From the IMG/VR virus record IMGVR_UViG_3300046095_000103, positions 1 through 23,936 of that record: a DNA stretch of 23,936 nucleotides; one strand, given 5' to 3'. The notes below the pieces were generated by a model, which searched no databases, had not been told where the DNA came from, and was given only the letters and a program-made list of their open reading frames with translations. Numbering within the stretch: position 1 is the first letter of the stretch; the number at the start of each line of letters is the position of its first letter. Below, one piece after another: positions 6,406 through 15,719 of the stretch. Made by a program: the position numbers and the translations under genes. The stretch is from a virus.

Positions 6406-7785
6406 TTAAAATGCGCTAGATTTACCGCTACCTAGTGCGTTACGGCCCAAGCCAGAGGTTCCACTAAATGAACCTACTTCTTTTTCGGCTAGTCTTAAAC
6501 GCTTGCGCTTAGCAGATTCAAGTTGTGCAAAAACTTCTTCTTCTGCTGTTCCTTGTGTGTAGTTAATTTTTTCTTCACCATAAATCTGACCAAGTTTTAA
6601 AGCAGTTGGAAGGACTCCGCTAATTGTTTCGTAACCTTCTTTAGCCTGTGCCTTAGTAATACCCATACGAGCAAGGGTTGAAGCACTAGCCACATCTGTT
6701 ATTAGATTCTGCTTTAATGCTTCAGAACCAATCTCAGCAGATGTAACCTTTTCCTGTAGTTTAGGTAGGTTTTCTTTAGGGCTAAGGAAGTATGCAATTA
6801 AATCTTGGTCTCCGATATTGTAGAAAGCCTTTAGAGTTGACTTAACTCCTGGGTCAGAGTTATTAACTCTAGTTACTACGGTATCAACTCTATCTTTAAA
6901 CTCAGTAGCAGAGATATCGTTACCAATAATATCTGCCATCTTAGCCTGTGCTGCCTTACGGTCTGTTCCAAAGAAACCCTGTTGTCCATAAGCACGAAGT
7001 GTTTCTTTATAAGAGTTCTCTAGTTCTAGGTATGCAGCCTCTGACAATACGTTAAGTCCTGCAGCACGGCGAGTTTCATTGCCTGCAAATCTAGTTATGT
7101 ATGCTTTAGTTTTGCGTAATTCTAAACCAGCCTGTTCAGAACCTAAACCACGTTCCATGTATCCTTCTATTTCTTTTAGCAAATCTGGGTCATCTAAGCC
7201 ATAATCCGCAAAAGTAGATTTAAGAATTGCGTAGGCATTTTCATCTACAGTTGATTTGTATTTACGGCCAGAGGGAATAAGAATCTTAGTTGTTCCGTCA
7301 GAATAAACACCAATAACATTCCCATACTCATCTCTTTCTGTAGAAACTAAAGTTATGGCTATGTTATTATTGTTGTTATTATTGTTGTTATTGTTGTTAT
7401 CATTACTACCATCATCAGTAGAACTTTTAATAGGAAGAGCCTTGGTAACAACCTGACCATTAATAACTTGCGACCCAATACCTGAATAATTATCTCTAAT
7501 CATAGCCGCAGTATCATACGCATTCCGAAGAGCATCAATTTGGGCTTGTGTTTTACCACTGGCTAATACTTTTGTTGCGTATGTATCAGTATCAACTGGT
7601 GGTACATAACCTGTTTCTCCGCGTGATGCGGCAGTAATACCAGCCATTGTTGTTGTATTGACAGTACTTGATTGTGTGCTTGCATTTAAAATTGCTTGCT
7701 GGTCTTCTGCTGCTTGAAGACGTGCTTTAGTTTTTGCTAATTGTGCTTTAGCCGCTTTTAATAATTGTGCTTGTGTTTGCGCCAT
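6406..7785 (-). CDS. Candidate virion (ejection/internal) protein with poly-Asn linker, 459 aa
   Basis: The N-terminal 30 residues form a Gln/Ala/Lys coiled coil (QLLKAAKAQLAKTKARLQAA). A low-complexity stretch follows, containing 12 consecutive Asn (residues 130-141). Residues about 180-440 are a helical domain with YLELENSYKETLRAYGQQGF, KAFYNIGDQDLIAYFLSP, LARMGITKAQAKEGYETI and a final AKRKRLRLAEKEVGSFSG. I recall this 'Y..LE..Y.ETLR.YG... / ..D..AY.L.P / G.T..QA..GY' pattern from virion-associated proteins of actinobacteriophages, with no firm function. It is coupled to the upstream gene by TAATG. Its place between the giant protein and the scaffold suggests virion cargo or an inner-head protein. 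Confidence 0.6.
   Translation of the reverse strand: MAQTQAQLLKAAKAQLAKTKARLQAAEDQQAILNASTQSSTVNTTTMAGITAASRGETGYVPPVDTDTYATKVLASGKTQAQIDALRNAYDTAAMIRDNYSGIGSQVINGQVVTKALPIKSSTDDGSNDNNNNNNNNNNNNIAITLVSTERDEYGNVIGVYSDGTTKILIPSGRKYKSTVDENAYAILKSTFADYGLDDPDLLKEIEGYMERGLGSEQAGLELRKTKAYITRFAGNETRRAAGLNVLSEAAYLELENSYKETLRAYGQQGFFGTDRKAAQAKMADIIGNDISATEFKDRVDTVVTRVNNSDPGVKSTLKAFYNIGDQDLIAYFLSPKENLPKLQEKVTSAEIGSEALKQNLITDVASASTLARMGITKAQAKEGYETISGVLPTALKLGQIYGEEKINYTQGTAEEEVFAQLESAKRKRLRLAEKEVGSFSGTSGLGRNALGSGKSSAF
7363..7398 (-). repeat. In-frame AAC/AAT trinucleotide tract (12 Asn)
   Basis: Twelve consecutive AAC or AAT codons encode poly-Asn within the 459-aa protein. One Asp codon and another Asn codon lie just before it. 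The tract probably acts as a flexible linker between the coiled-coil N-terminus and the helical domain. The mixed AAC/AAT pattern lowers slippage compared with a pure repeat. Confidence 0.9.
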
Positions 7786-9113
7786 TATGCCCTCAATCCA
7801 AACATACGTAAAATATCATTTGCATATCCTGATGCTTCTTCTCTTGCACCAGAGGACTTTAACCATAGTGGTTTTGTCTTTGGATTAGTGCGAAGAAGTT
7901 TTTCATAATCATTTAAACTCATAACACTACCTTGTGACTTACCAGATGCATCCTTATTATCAAGGGCTAACTGAATATCTTCATCAAAAATGCTAACTGA
8001 ATTATCTGCAATACCTAGCAACTTACCTTTATAGTATGCAAACTGATTGGCAATGTCAGATACTTTAATACCTTCATCAATTAAGTTAGAAAGATTAGAG
8101 TAACGAGCCTTTGCTAATGTGCGAATCTTAGCCTTTTGCTGGTCTAAGTTTCCTTCTGTTAAGGCTCCGCCTACTTTCATTCCTCCAAGAACGTCATTAA
8201 GAATATCGGTTGGAGTTCTTGATACACCATATTCTGCTGCATACTGTTTGATTGTTGTAACAGCCTGAGCAATACTACCAGTACCTTGAGTAATCTTTTC
8301 TAAAGGTGTACCCAATACATATGGTTTTAAAATATCTGCTTTAATTCTATAGTAGTCTTCTTCTGTTAAAAGAGTATTAACTGTTGTTGAAACAGAACCA
8401 CTTATTTTAGCCTTGCGTGATGCATTTTTTTCTGCCAATTGAACAGCATTAAAGTATTTAGTCTTAGTATCTTCATCTGCATCTTGACCCAACATAGTAA
8501 AAAAGAACTCATTAATATCTTGGTCTGTTTCACTTTTTGGTGTAGATACTTTTTCAGTATCTATATTTGTTCCACCACTGTATGCTGTCTTACCAGACAA
8601 CCATGAGTTGTAATTAGAAAAATCAATTTGTCCATTAACTGTAAATCTTTGAACATTCTCAACGCTATGCTCATTGGCTGACTTTAAAATAGCCCCATTA
8701 AGTGCTGATTCAGAACGGGTTACATAATCCTTTTCACCCATAAAGCCACGCTCATAAAGCATCTTACGTAAAGACTCTGCGTTCTTTCCGTATGCACCCT
8801 TAACCCTAGCAACTGCTTCACTGGCATTTAAGATTTCTGAATTTTCAACATTAGGTGCAGGCCAAAAATATACTATTTGAAATTCGCCAGTTGGTTTACC
8901 ATTGTTATCTAAGATACTTTGCTGAAGTTGTAGGTTTCCGTATGGGTCAAAGCCAACCTTTAACTTACCAGTAGCACCGAATAGTCCATTAAGAAGATTC
9001 TGAACTTCTTTTGCTTTAGCATTTTTATTAGCGGCTACAGCAGCAGCGGCAGCGGCACTAGTTTCTGCTGCCTTCTTGGCTGCATCAGGGGATTTGTACG
9101 TAGGTTCAGCCAC
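7785..9113 (-). CDS. Candidate virion protein, 442 aa, GTG start
   Basis: An ATG at 9146 exists, but I prefer the GTG at 9113. It has an AGAAAGG site 7 nt upstream, avoids a 29-nt overlap with the giant gene, and starts the protein at (M)AEPTYKSPDAAKKAAET. An Ala/Lys coiled coil (about 8-35) is followed by a beta-rich segment (KLKVGFDPYGNLQLQQSILD). Next comes LRKMLYERGFMGEKDYVTRS, which recalls short peptidoglycan-binding or lysozyme-adjacent helices ('L...LY..GF'), and then a long helical C-terminal half. I do not recognise the family. Similar length, order and N-terminal coiled coil suggest it works with the 459-aa neighbour, perhaps as a pair of ejection proteins. It ends with a TAATG overlap. 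Confidence 0.6.
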   Translation of the reverse strand: MAEPTYKSPDAAKKAAETSAAAAAAVAANKNAKAKEVQNLLNGLFGATGKLKVGFDPYGNLQLQQSILDNNGKPTGEFQIVYFWPAPNVENSEILNASEAVARVKGAYGKNAESLRKMLYERGFMGEKDYVTRSESALNGAILKSANEHSVENVQRFTVNGQIDFSNYNSWLSGKTAYSGGTNIDTEKVSTPKSETDQDINEFFFTMLGQDADEDTKTKYFNAVQLAEKNASRKAKISGSVSTTVNTLLTEEDYYRIKADILKPYVLGTPLEKITQGTGSIAQAVTTIKQYAAEYGVSRTPTDILNDVLGGMKVGGALTEGNLDQQKAKIRTLAKARYSNLSNLIDEGIKVSDIANQFAYYKGKLLGIADNSVSIFDEDIQLALDNKDASGKSQGSVMSLNDYEKLLRTNPKTKPLWLKSSGAREEASGYANDILRMFGLRA

Positions 9114-9117
9114 TATA

Positions 9118-12100
9118 TTACCTTTCTGGTGATGCGCCCACAACATTGCGGGCGTATGAGTTCAGGATTGGCGTGAAAATCAAACGGTTTGCTTCACGGA
9201 TTTCTAGGTTAGAACGTGATAGTTCAAAGAGTAGTTCTGCTATTTCTTGTTTAGAAGCAGCCTTTTGTTCTTGATACTGGTACGCATTCTTTGCAAATGG
9301 ATTCTCGTTAAAGTCAATGAAGGAACGAATTTTTTGAATAGTTAACTGCATAGATGCACGGGTGTCTTTAGCAATAGGTGACTTTGTTGAATTAACCGCA
9401 TCTGCCAGAACATTTAATTGTTTCTTTAAAGTACCACGATTATCTGGATTATTAATTGCTTCTTCTAATGATGGATTAGAATACATTAGTAGTTGTCTAT
9501 TACGTTCTGCTGCAGCAATAACAGCCTTACGTGCACCGTAATCAGCAACATTAGCAAGGTCTGTTTTTTCCTGCTTAACATAAGCAAAGTATTCTTCTTT
9601 ATCAGCAGCAGTCTGAATCTTTTCTAGATAATCTAATAGCCCAATTTCATCTACAAGATTTTCTGATTCCATAAATGTATAAATATCTGGATTGTATTCA
9701 CCAACCTTTGGTGCAAACAAGTAACCAATTTCTTTATACGTATCTACAAACTGACGATTCTTTTGAACCCAAGACTTTAAGTTATCTGTCTTATTAATAA
9801 ATACTTGCATTGCCTTTGTATTGCGTGGGACAATGTAGGCTAACTTCTTAGGATTCTTTCCAGTAAAGGTTGCTAGTGCTAAAGCAAATGGGTCAGTTAC
9901 ATCTGGACCAGCATTCTTTAAAATACCATCATATATATCCCAGAATGAAGACTTGAAACTACTGATACCAGTTTGTTTAATAAAGTCTGGTAAGCCAGCA
10001 CTATCCTTAAGTGTAGGGTATGCAGGATTAATATTACCTAGAATAAACTGTGAACCAATAATACTATTTGCACTTATTTTAAGAGCGCGAATGTACTCTT
10101 TTCTTTCTTGAGTTGTAGCATTTTGTGGGAGTGTATATCCAAACGCTTGATGATAAGCCATTGCTTGCAATACAGAACTTGTTTTAACACGACTTGATTC
10201 TTGGTCTTGTCCAGCAGCAATAAGACCTGATGCGAACATAGGCATTGCAATTTTAAATGCTTCACCTAAATCTGTATTCTTACCAATATGACCCATAGCA
10301 AATGTATCTAACTTATCTGCAGCCCAGTTGGTATATGGAGATAGTTTATCTCTAAATGGAACTAGTGGTAAATCACGCAAGAATGCTTTTGCGGTTAGGA
10401 TAGCCAAACCAGCCTGTGGTCCAGCAAAGGCTGGAGCACCAGCATCTGGAGCAAAAGATGGGTTAACAAGTCTGAACTTAAGAGCAAACTGTGTGGCTGT
10501 AGGAATTTTTAAGTATTCATTACCAGTTAGTTTAGCAAGTGTTGGATTAATAGCATTGTTAATAATAACATCTGTTGGAAAGATAACATAGTCATCTCCC
10601 TTTTCATCTGTATAAACAGAACCAGCAGACTCTAATCCCATGTGTAGTAATCGCATACGATATAAAGCACGCAATGGTTGCTTTGTGTACATGCGGTACA
10701 TACGGCGCTGAAAATCTTCTGTTGCTCTAACGAATCTTCCAAGGTGACGGATAGATATAGCAAAGGAAGAACGAATGTTTGGATTATCAACATACTCAAG
10801 TACAGCATTGGTTGCTTGCTTAACAGAAATTTCAGATATTTGTTTTTCCGCTAATAACTTTGCCCGCTTTGACGCAAGACCTACATCCATAAATGGGTCG
10901 CTTTCAAGCATTGCATTTTCATGACGCTTTACTAGCATTGCTTCATATGGCTTTAACTGTCTAAATGCTTTATTAATACCGACCTTTAGTGCGGGAAGAC
11001 GAAAGAAACCTGTAACTTGATGGTCCATAAGTTCCATAATTGCGTTAGGGAACTTGTCCATCATCTCGCCAAAAGTCTGAACTTCCTTTAGTCCGTCAAG
11101 GTCTATTGATTTTCCATTAATAATAATGTCAGAGTTAATGTAGTCTGTGATTGGACGGAATCCAACAGTTGCTTCATCGAACTCACTATGTGTTAAACTT
11201 GCTACAGCCTTTGACCATGTGCCTTGATAGCCACGATTAAGTGCATCTTCAACTTTAACAATTTGTTTTTCTTTATTAGCAATTAAATCAAATAATTTTT
11301 TATTGTAAGAGTTGACGTTAGCACTTCCATGAAATGAAAAACGCATATCAGCCAGCATGTCATCAACCAACATACGTGCAATCTCAGCATCTCCATAGCC
11401 CTTTTGACGCAGCCCAACAACCTGAGAGAATGGACGTAATGCAGCATCTGTTATCTCTGCTTTATCGCTAACCCAGACTCCAGTTGCATTATCGTAATAG
11501 ACTTCCATTTGCTTTAGAATATCTTTACGAGCCATCTCAAAGTCGTTTCTTGTCTTTAAAGCATTATGTCTAAAGAATGCGCTTACTGGACTAAAGTAAC
11601 GTCCTTCTGAAATTTTGTATTCATTAAATCCAAAACGTAAATTAAAGTTACGCCACATAATAACGCCAACTTCAACTTCAGATAATTTTTGAACCTCACG
11701 TGGTGTCCAGTTTCTACCTAGTTCGGCTCCATGTTCTTTTAAGAATAGACTAAAAGAGTCTAACCCAAAAGTAGACTCAAAATAATCTGGAGAAACCTTT
11801 CCGCCAAGAATAGACTTAGCAGACATAGAGTTAATTACTGCACCACCAAAGTTTGGTTGATGGCGCATTACTTTTTTAAGATTATTCCATGATTCTTTTC
11901 CTATAACACTTGGATATATATCCTCTGCTACAGAAATAAGGGCTTCACGCATTTCCATATTAGAAATTTCAGCAAGTGGGACATCAATCCCAAGTTTTTC
12001 TTCTAAAGCCTCTTTAATTTGAAGTTTAATTGCTTCACGTTCTGGTGCTGGAATAGCATCACGTGGGTCAAGAGGTCTACCATTAGCACGTTTAATACCA

Positions 12101-14436
12101 AACTTGTTGGCAAGCCAAAAGAAACCACCCTTTACTGGACCAATACCAGCACGACTACCAGTAATTGCAGTTAATGCTGCTAACTCTTGGTCAAATTTAC
12201 TAGCACCAAGAGCAAAAACAGATTCTGCTTCATTAACAAGGGCGTACATTAAACCTTCGTCAACATTGGTACGCATACCAAGACGTGGAGCAAGTGTTCC
12301 AGCAGACCAGTAATTACTATAACGAGTAGCCATTGTGCTACGTGTTACACCACCAAATAAATTAGCAGCAGCACGGGCAGGAAATGTTACTTTATTGTCT
12401 GGAAGTCCCTTACCAAGATTGCGAACCTTTTCGTAAGAAGACAAACGATATAATTCATCATATGGAAGTGGGGCAATACCCTTTTTCAACTGAGATGCAT
12501 GAACCACTCCACGATTTATAAGGTATGGAATATTATTCTGTGTCTCATAAATTGATGGATGTAGTAAATCTGCCCAATCTTCTGGAAATGGTGTATTAGG
12601 AGCAGCATGTAAACCAGATGTATCATTATATGTTTTTTCTAAAATATTTAAAGCGTCATTATCTGATATGCCAAGACGCTTCATAAAACCGTATTGCATA
12701 TTACGAACTACGGTTAGTTGAATATTTTCTGGTTGGTCAATAAGCCATATAGTTATAGCATTTGCCATGTCATTTGGCATTACTGCTGCTGCTGTACTAC
12801 GAATGGCATCTGCTGTTTTAGCAGAATCTTCTCCCCAGATAATCATTTCTGGTGAACGCTTGGCAGATATACCCATTTTAAATAAAATTTGACGTGCTTT
12901 AGTAATATCTTGTTCTAATTTAAGTTCATCAACAATACGAGTATTAACTAATACGTTATCTTCATCAGCAACACGGGCTAAAGTTTCAATTAAATCAAGA
13001 CTGTCTTTTTCAGCCTTTGCTAATAGGTCGCCAGTTTTATTTGTTGCTGTTGGATTAAAAACTTGATACGCTGTTTTATGTACAGCGGATGTAAGTAAGC
13101 GAGTACGGCGAGCAAATGGAATAGCATTGCGCTGAAATGATAATCCATCCACAGTTCCATTAAGCATCATGTTTGTATCATCTACATAAGTAAAAAATTC
13201 ACGTGCAGATTCAGCATCAAAGGTTCTATTCTTTACAAGAGTCCGAACAGTATCTACGTTATACCATTCTGGAAAGTCGAACTTCATTGACTCTAGAATT
13301 TTACCCTTTTCATAAGGACCCTGTGCTTCTGCAAAAGATTTTAATCGTGGTCCTAATTGTTCATTCCACAATTTTGCAACAGATGGTTCACTAAATACCC
13401 AAGCCATTCCTTCTTCAACGCCACCACGTTCTGCTACAAATTGATATTGTGCAGCAAGTTTTTGACCCTTAGTTTGAAATCCACCAAAGCGAACATAGGC
13501 TTCTCCAAAACTAGGCTTGTATCCTGCAACACCTCTAATTGCTAACTTACCAGCAGTACCTACACCAGTATAAGTTAATGGGTCAACAAAAATTTGATAT
13601 AAACCATCTATTGGACCAGAGAATATTTTTTCAAATTCGCGTGCACCTTTATTAGTTCTAAGGTCAATACCAATAAACTTCCACATTTTATAACCAATAG
13701 AGTTATCTGAAATCTGCATAAGACGTGAAACAGATGGAGATGCATCGCGGCCTGGAGAAACCTGTGCATCTTGAGATAGTTCGTCTACAAGGGTTTGAAA
13801 CTTTTCTGGATTGTCTCCTGCATACTGAATTGCTTGTGCAATATCATCATCAAAAGTTCCATATAAGCCAATTGACTTACCAATAGACTTTTTTTCAGCA
13901 GTACCACGGGCTAGTGTTGTTAAGGCTTTGCCGTATTTTTCTTCATACTTTGCAACTTCATCCCATTGCCATGAGTTTGTACCATTATATGCATCTGTTA
14001 AAAGTTTTTTTGAAAAGTCTGCGCCTTGATTTTTCTGTTGAATTGCTTGGTATGGTATGTTGATAAGTTTCCCATATCTTTCAACCATTTTAAGACCTTG
14101 CACAAGTGGTGATGCAGCAATACCAATAATATTTTTAACTGGAGCCGCAGCAATATCAAATGCTTTTTGATAAATAGTTTTTTCTGGTCGAAAGATTTCT
14201 TCGTCAGAAAATAGTGTATAAATATTATTTTTAACTATTGGGTCAAGTCCAAGAAATTCCTTACGTGCTTTCTCTTTTGACTTAGAAAGAAGTTGTTGTC
14301 CAAGTTTCCAACTGCGAGCCTGTTGGTCTACAAGACTAGCATCTATTTCAGACATGCCAATGTTGATTGCAGTCTTATAAAGGTTAGGACTCATTTCTAC
14401 TACAGCAGAACTAAGGTTTTTAAGCGTTTGAGCCAT
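9118..14436 (-). CDS. Giant virion protein candidate, 1772 aa (internal/ejection protein?)
   Basis: This is the longest gene, covering about 22% of the window. It is almost entirely helical. Residues about 85-130 hold amphipathic or hydrophobic helices (AFDIAAAPVKNIIGIAASPL). The C-terminal third has further hydrophobic stretches (AFKIAMPMFASGLIAAGQ) and ends in charged helices (ELLFELSRSNLEIREANRLI). I find no nucleophile motif, P-loop or polymerase motif. Encoded between portal and capsid, with no tape-measure gene in view, it fits a large internal or ejection protein like those of short-tailed phages (such as T7 gp16 or the N4 virion polymerase in size and place). It could also be a multi-domain injected effector. 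The start uses an AGAGG site 6 nt before ATG, and overlaps the upstream stop by TAATG. Confidence 0.6.
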   Translation of the reverse strand: MAQTLKNLSSAVVEMSPNLYKTAINIGMSEIDASLVDQQARSWKLGQQLLSKSKEKARKEFLGLDPIVKNNIYTLFSDEEIFRPEKTIYQKAFDIAAAPVKNIIGIAASPLVQGLKMVERYGKLINIPYQAIQQKNQGADFSKKLLTDAYNGTNSWQWDEVAKYEEKYGKALTTLARGTAEKKSIGKSIGLYGTFDDDIAQAIQYAGDNPEKFQTLVDELSQDAQVSPGRDASPSVSRLMQISDNSIGYKMWKFIGIDLRTNKGAREFEKIFSGPIDGLYQIFVDPLTYTGVGTAGKLAIRGVAGYKPSFGEAYVRFGGFQTKGQKLAAQYQFVAERGGVEEGMAWVFSEPSVAKLWNEQLGPRLKSFAEAQGPYEKGKILESMKFDFPEWYNVDTVRTLVKNRTFDAESAREFFTYVDDTNMMLNGTVDGLSFQRNAIPFARRTRLLTSAVHKTAYQVFNPTATNKTGDLLAKAEKDSLDLIETLARVADEDNVLVNTRIVDELKLEQDITKARQILFKMGISAKRSPEMIIWGEDSAKTADAIRSTAAAVMPNDMANAITIWLIDQPENIQLTVVRNMQYGFMKRLGISDNDALNILEKTYNDTSGLHAAPNTPFPEDWADLLHPSIYETQNNIPYLINRGVVHASQLKKGIAPLPYDELYRLSSYEKVRNLGKGLPDNKVTFPARAAANLFGGVTRSTMATRYSNYWSAGTLAPRLGMRTNVDEGLMYALVNEAESVFALGASKFDQELAALTAITGSRAGIGPVKGGFFWLANKFGIKRANGRPLDPRDAIPAPEREAIKLQIKEALEEKLGIDVPLAEISNMEMREALISVAEDIYPSVIGKESWNNLKKVMRHQPNFGGAVINSMSAKSILGGKVSPDYFESTFGLDSFSLFLKEHGAELGRNWTPREVQKLSEVEVGVIMWRNFNLRFGFNEYKISEGRYFSPVSAFFRHNALKTRNDFEMARKDILKQMEVYYDNATGVWVSDKAEITDAALRPFSQVVGLRQKGYGDAEIARMLVDDMLADMRFSFHGSANVNSYNKKLFDLIANKEKQIVKVEDALNRGYQGTWSKAVASLTHSEFDEATVGFRPITDYINSDIIINGKSIDLDGLKEVQTFGEMMDKFPNAIMELMDHQVTGFFRLPALKVGINKAFRQLKPYEAMLVKRHENAMLESDPFMDVGLASKRAKLLAEKQISEISVKQATNAVLEYVDNPNIRSSFAISIRHLGRFVRATEDFQRRMYRMYTKQPLRALYRMRLLHMGLESAGSVYTDEKGDDYVIFPTDVIINNAINPTLAKLTGNEYLKIPTATQFALKFRLVNPSFAPDAGAPAFAGPQAGLAILTAKAFLRDLPLVPFRDKLSPYTNWAADKLDTFAMGHIGKNTDLGEAFKIAMPMFASGLIAAGQDQESSRVKTSSVLQAMAYHQAFGYTLPQNATTQERKEYIRALKISANSIIGSQFILGNINPAYPTLKDSAGLPDFIKQTGISSFKSSFWDIYDGILKNAGPDVTDPFALALATFTGKNPKKLAYIVPRNTKAMQVFINKTDNLKSWVQKNRQFVDTYKEIGYLFAPKVGEYNPDIYTFMESENLVDEIGLLDYLEKIQTAADKEEYFAYVKQEKTDLANVADYGARKAVIAAAERNRQLLMYSNPSLEEAINNPDNRGTLKKQLNVLADAVNSTKSPIAKDTRASMQLTIQKIRSFIDFNENPFAKNAYQYQEQKAASKQEIAELLFELSRSNLEIREANRLIFTPILNSYARNVVGASPER

Positions 14437-14882
14437 TAAAAACCTCTTTGTAATAGAGTATTATAAATAAGTTCTGAGTCTCCAGATGGGTCATTTTCTG
14501 CAAGTCGTTGCATAATTGTAAGAATGTTTGGCTCTTGATTAGGAAGTCTTAACGAAGAACTTCCTGGGCCTTCACCAATATCAATACCAGATGTAATAGC
14601 CTCATTTGGGCGAGAAGTAGCAGCCATTAATTCTGTTGGCATTTCCATTTGCACTAGTCCTGAATTGCCCATTGCGCTTCCGCTCATAGGGTTACCAGCC
14701 ATAGGTGCTGCTAGTTGGTTTGAATAAGTTTCTTGTCCTTGTCCGTATGGCAATCCAGAGATGTATTTTGCTCCTTGAGTTGGACCGCCGTCAGTGCGCT
14801 GAGAAAGAGCGCCAGGGCCTGATACTGGTGCTGGGTTAGACGGCGCACGATAGCCACCAGGACCTTGTGGTGCAGTTGTCAT
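14436..14882 (-). CDS. Gly/Pro/Asn-rich low-complexity protein, 148 aa
   Basis: Residues 1-90 are disordered and rich in Gly, Pro, Ser, Asn and Met (MTTAPQGPGGYRAPSNPAPV, then GNPMSGSAMGNSGLVQMEMP). The last 30 residues may form a helix (NILTIMQRLAENDPSGDSEL) ending in LLQRGF. I know no function. The gene is coupled on both sides by TAATG overlaps, so it is likely made in proportion to the portal-protease group. A short disordered protein at this place might link the portal to internal virion proteins; that is inference. Confidence 0.65.
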   Translation of the reverse strand: MTTAPQGPGGYRAPSNPAPVSGPGALSQRTDGGPTQGAKYISGLPYGQGQETYSNQLAAPMAGNPMSGSAMGNSGLVQMEMPTELMAATSRPNEAITSGIDIGEGPGSSSLRLPNQEPNILTIMQRLAENDPSGDSELIYNTLLQRGF

Positions 14883-15154
14883 TACTCATCTCCTTCTTCC
14901 AATTCATCATCTTCATCTGCTGGCGGTTCGCCAAAGGATTCTTTATTATATTCTTTAGCCATACGCATCATGCCATAAGCATTCCAGGGTGTCATTGAAT
15001 CTGACACTTCTGTATGCAAGTAACGAGTTCCATCATAGTCTGCCCATTCTGTAATTATTAACCAGTTAGCGCAGATGTAGTTAGACCCTTCAGGGTCTTC
15101 TTCTATTAGAACTCTTAATGCTTGCTCTATTTTCTCCCTGAATCTATCACTCAT
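14882..15154 (-). CDS. Small acidic protein, 90 aa
   Basis: It overlaps the protease gene by ATGA, so the two are probably translated together. Residues 1-20 are helical (RFREKIEQALRVLIEEDPEG). A beta core follows (NWLIITEWADYDGTRYLHTE), then a helix containing MTPWNAYGMMRMAKEY, and an acidic tail. The pattern 'W.li.Ew.D.DG.R.L.t..s..M..W...GM' occurs, from memory, in small proteins of actinobacteriophages with no assigned role. Coupling to the Ntn hydrolase raises the idea of a partner or inhibitor, without direct evidence. Confidence 0.65.
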   Translation of the reverse strand: MSDRFREKIEQALRVLIEEDPEGSNYICANWLIITEWADYDGTRYLHTEVSDSMTPWNAYGMMRMAKEYNKESFGEPPADEDDELEEGDE

Positions 15155-15705
15155 TTTGCGTACTGCTTATTCTCTTGTAGAAGAATATGAAACGGGGCTG
15201 AAGTTCCGTTGTTATTAATTGCTGCAATTTGCATTGCATCTAGTATTGTTGCTCCTGCGTGGAGAGCACCAAGTGCATAATCTCCACCAGAACCAATTGC
15301 ATAAAATCCAGTACTATTCATAGCAACTGCAAAGTCACTATCAATTTCAAATAAACTTCCATTGATACCAATAATAAGTTGTAGTTCAAACTTATCATCG
15401 CTATCTGATGGTTTGGTAAATTCAATACCAGCCTCGGATAATGTTGTCTTAAGAGACGGTGCAACTTTATTAATTACAAACTCATAAAGATTTTGTTTTG
15501 CTTTAGCACTTACTACTGGTGGTTGCCATACATGTAATGCAACTTGTAGTGCTCGATAATCTCCAGCACCAGCAATAATGTAACTACCACGTTCAATTGC
15601 TTTAACCATCTTTGGATGGGTATAAACCTTGCCACCCTCTGCTACACGTGAATCAGATGCTATAACGCAACCATCTGCGTTCTCTACGCCTACGATTGTT
15701 GTCAT
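15151..15705 (-). CDS. Proteasome/HslV-like Ntn hydrolase, candidate head maturation protease, 184 aa
   Basis: The protein starts MTTIVGVENADGCVIASDSR, matching HslV and proteasome beta subunits. Met removal would expose Thr2 as the N-terminal nucleophile. Asp18 aligns with the catalytic Asp17, and Lys32 or Lys35 in THPKMVKAIE with Lys33. IIAGAGD (43-49) matches the AG(F/S).G turn, and GSGGDYALGA (138-147) is very close to HslV GSGGPYAQAA. The length (184) is near that of HslV (about 175). Known family members cleave peptides inside ring chambers with an ATPase (HslU); no HslU is visible here. The gene sits between portal and capsid genes, where many phages encode the head protease, so it may process scaffold or virion proteins. 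Alternatives are self-processing without peptidase function, or interference with host proteolysis. The start has AGGGG 4 nt upstream. Confidence 0.85.
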   Translation of the reverse strand: MTTIVGVENADGCVIASDSRVAEGGKVYTHPKMVKAIERGSYIIAGAGDYRALQVALHVWQPPVVSAKAKQNLYEFVINKVAPSLKTTLSEAGIEFTKPSDSDDKFELQLIIGINGSLFEIDSDFAVAMNSTGFYAIGSGGDYALGALHAGATILDAMQIAAINNNGTSAPFHILLQENKQYAK

Positions 15706-15719
15706 TGTCCCCTACCTAG

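Noticed and set aside
7363-7398. Poly-Asn tract as a microsatellite insertion breaking a gene
   Set aside because: The frame is intact on both sides and the tract is a codon mix, so it is a coding linker.
9114-9146. ATG at 9146 as start of the 442-aa protein
   Set aside because: It would overlap the giant gene by 29 nt and has a poor ribosome site, while the GTG at 9113 has AGAAAGG at 7 nt.
15151-15705. A true 20S proteasome beta subunit acting with host Pup
   Set aside because: The lack of a propeptide, the length and the GSGGxYA motif are nearer to HslV, and no proteasome partner gene is in view.
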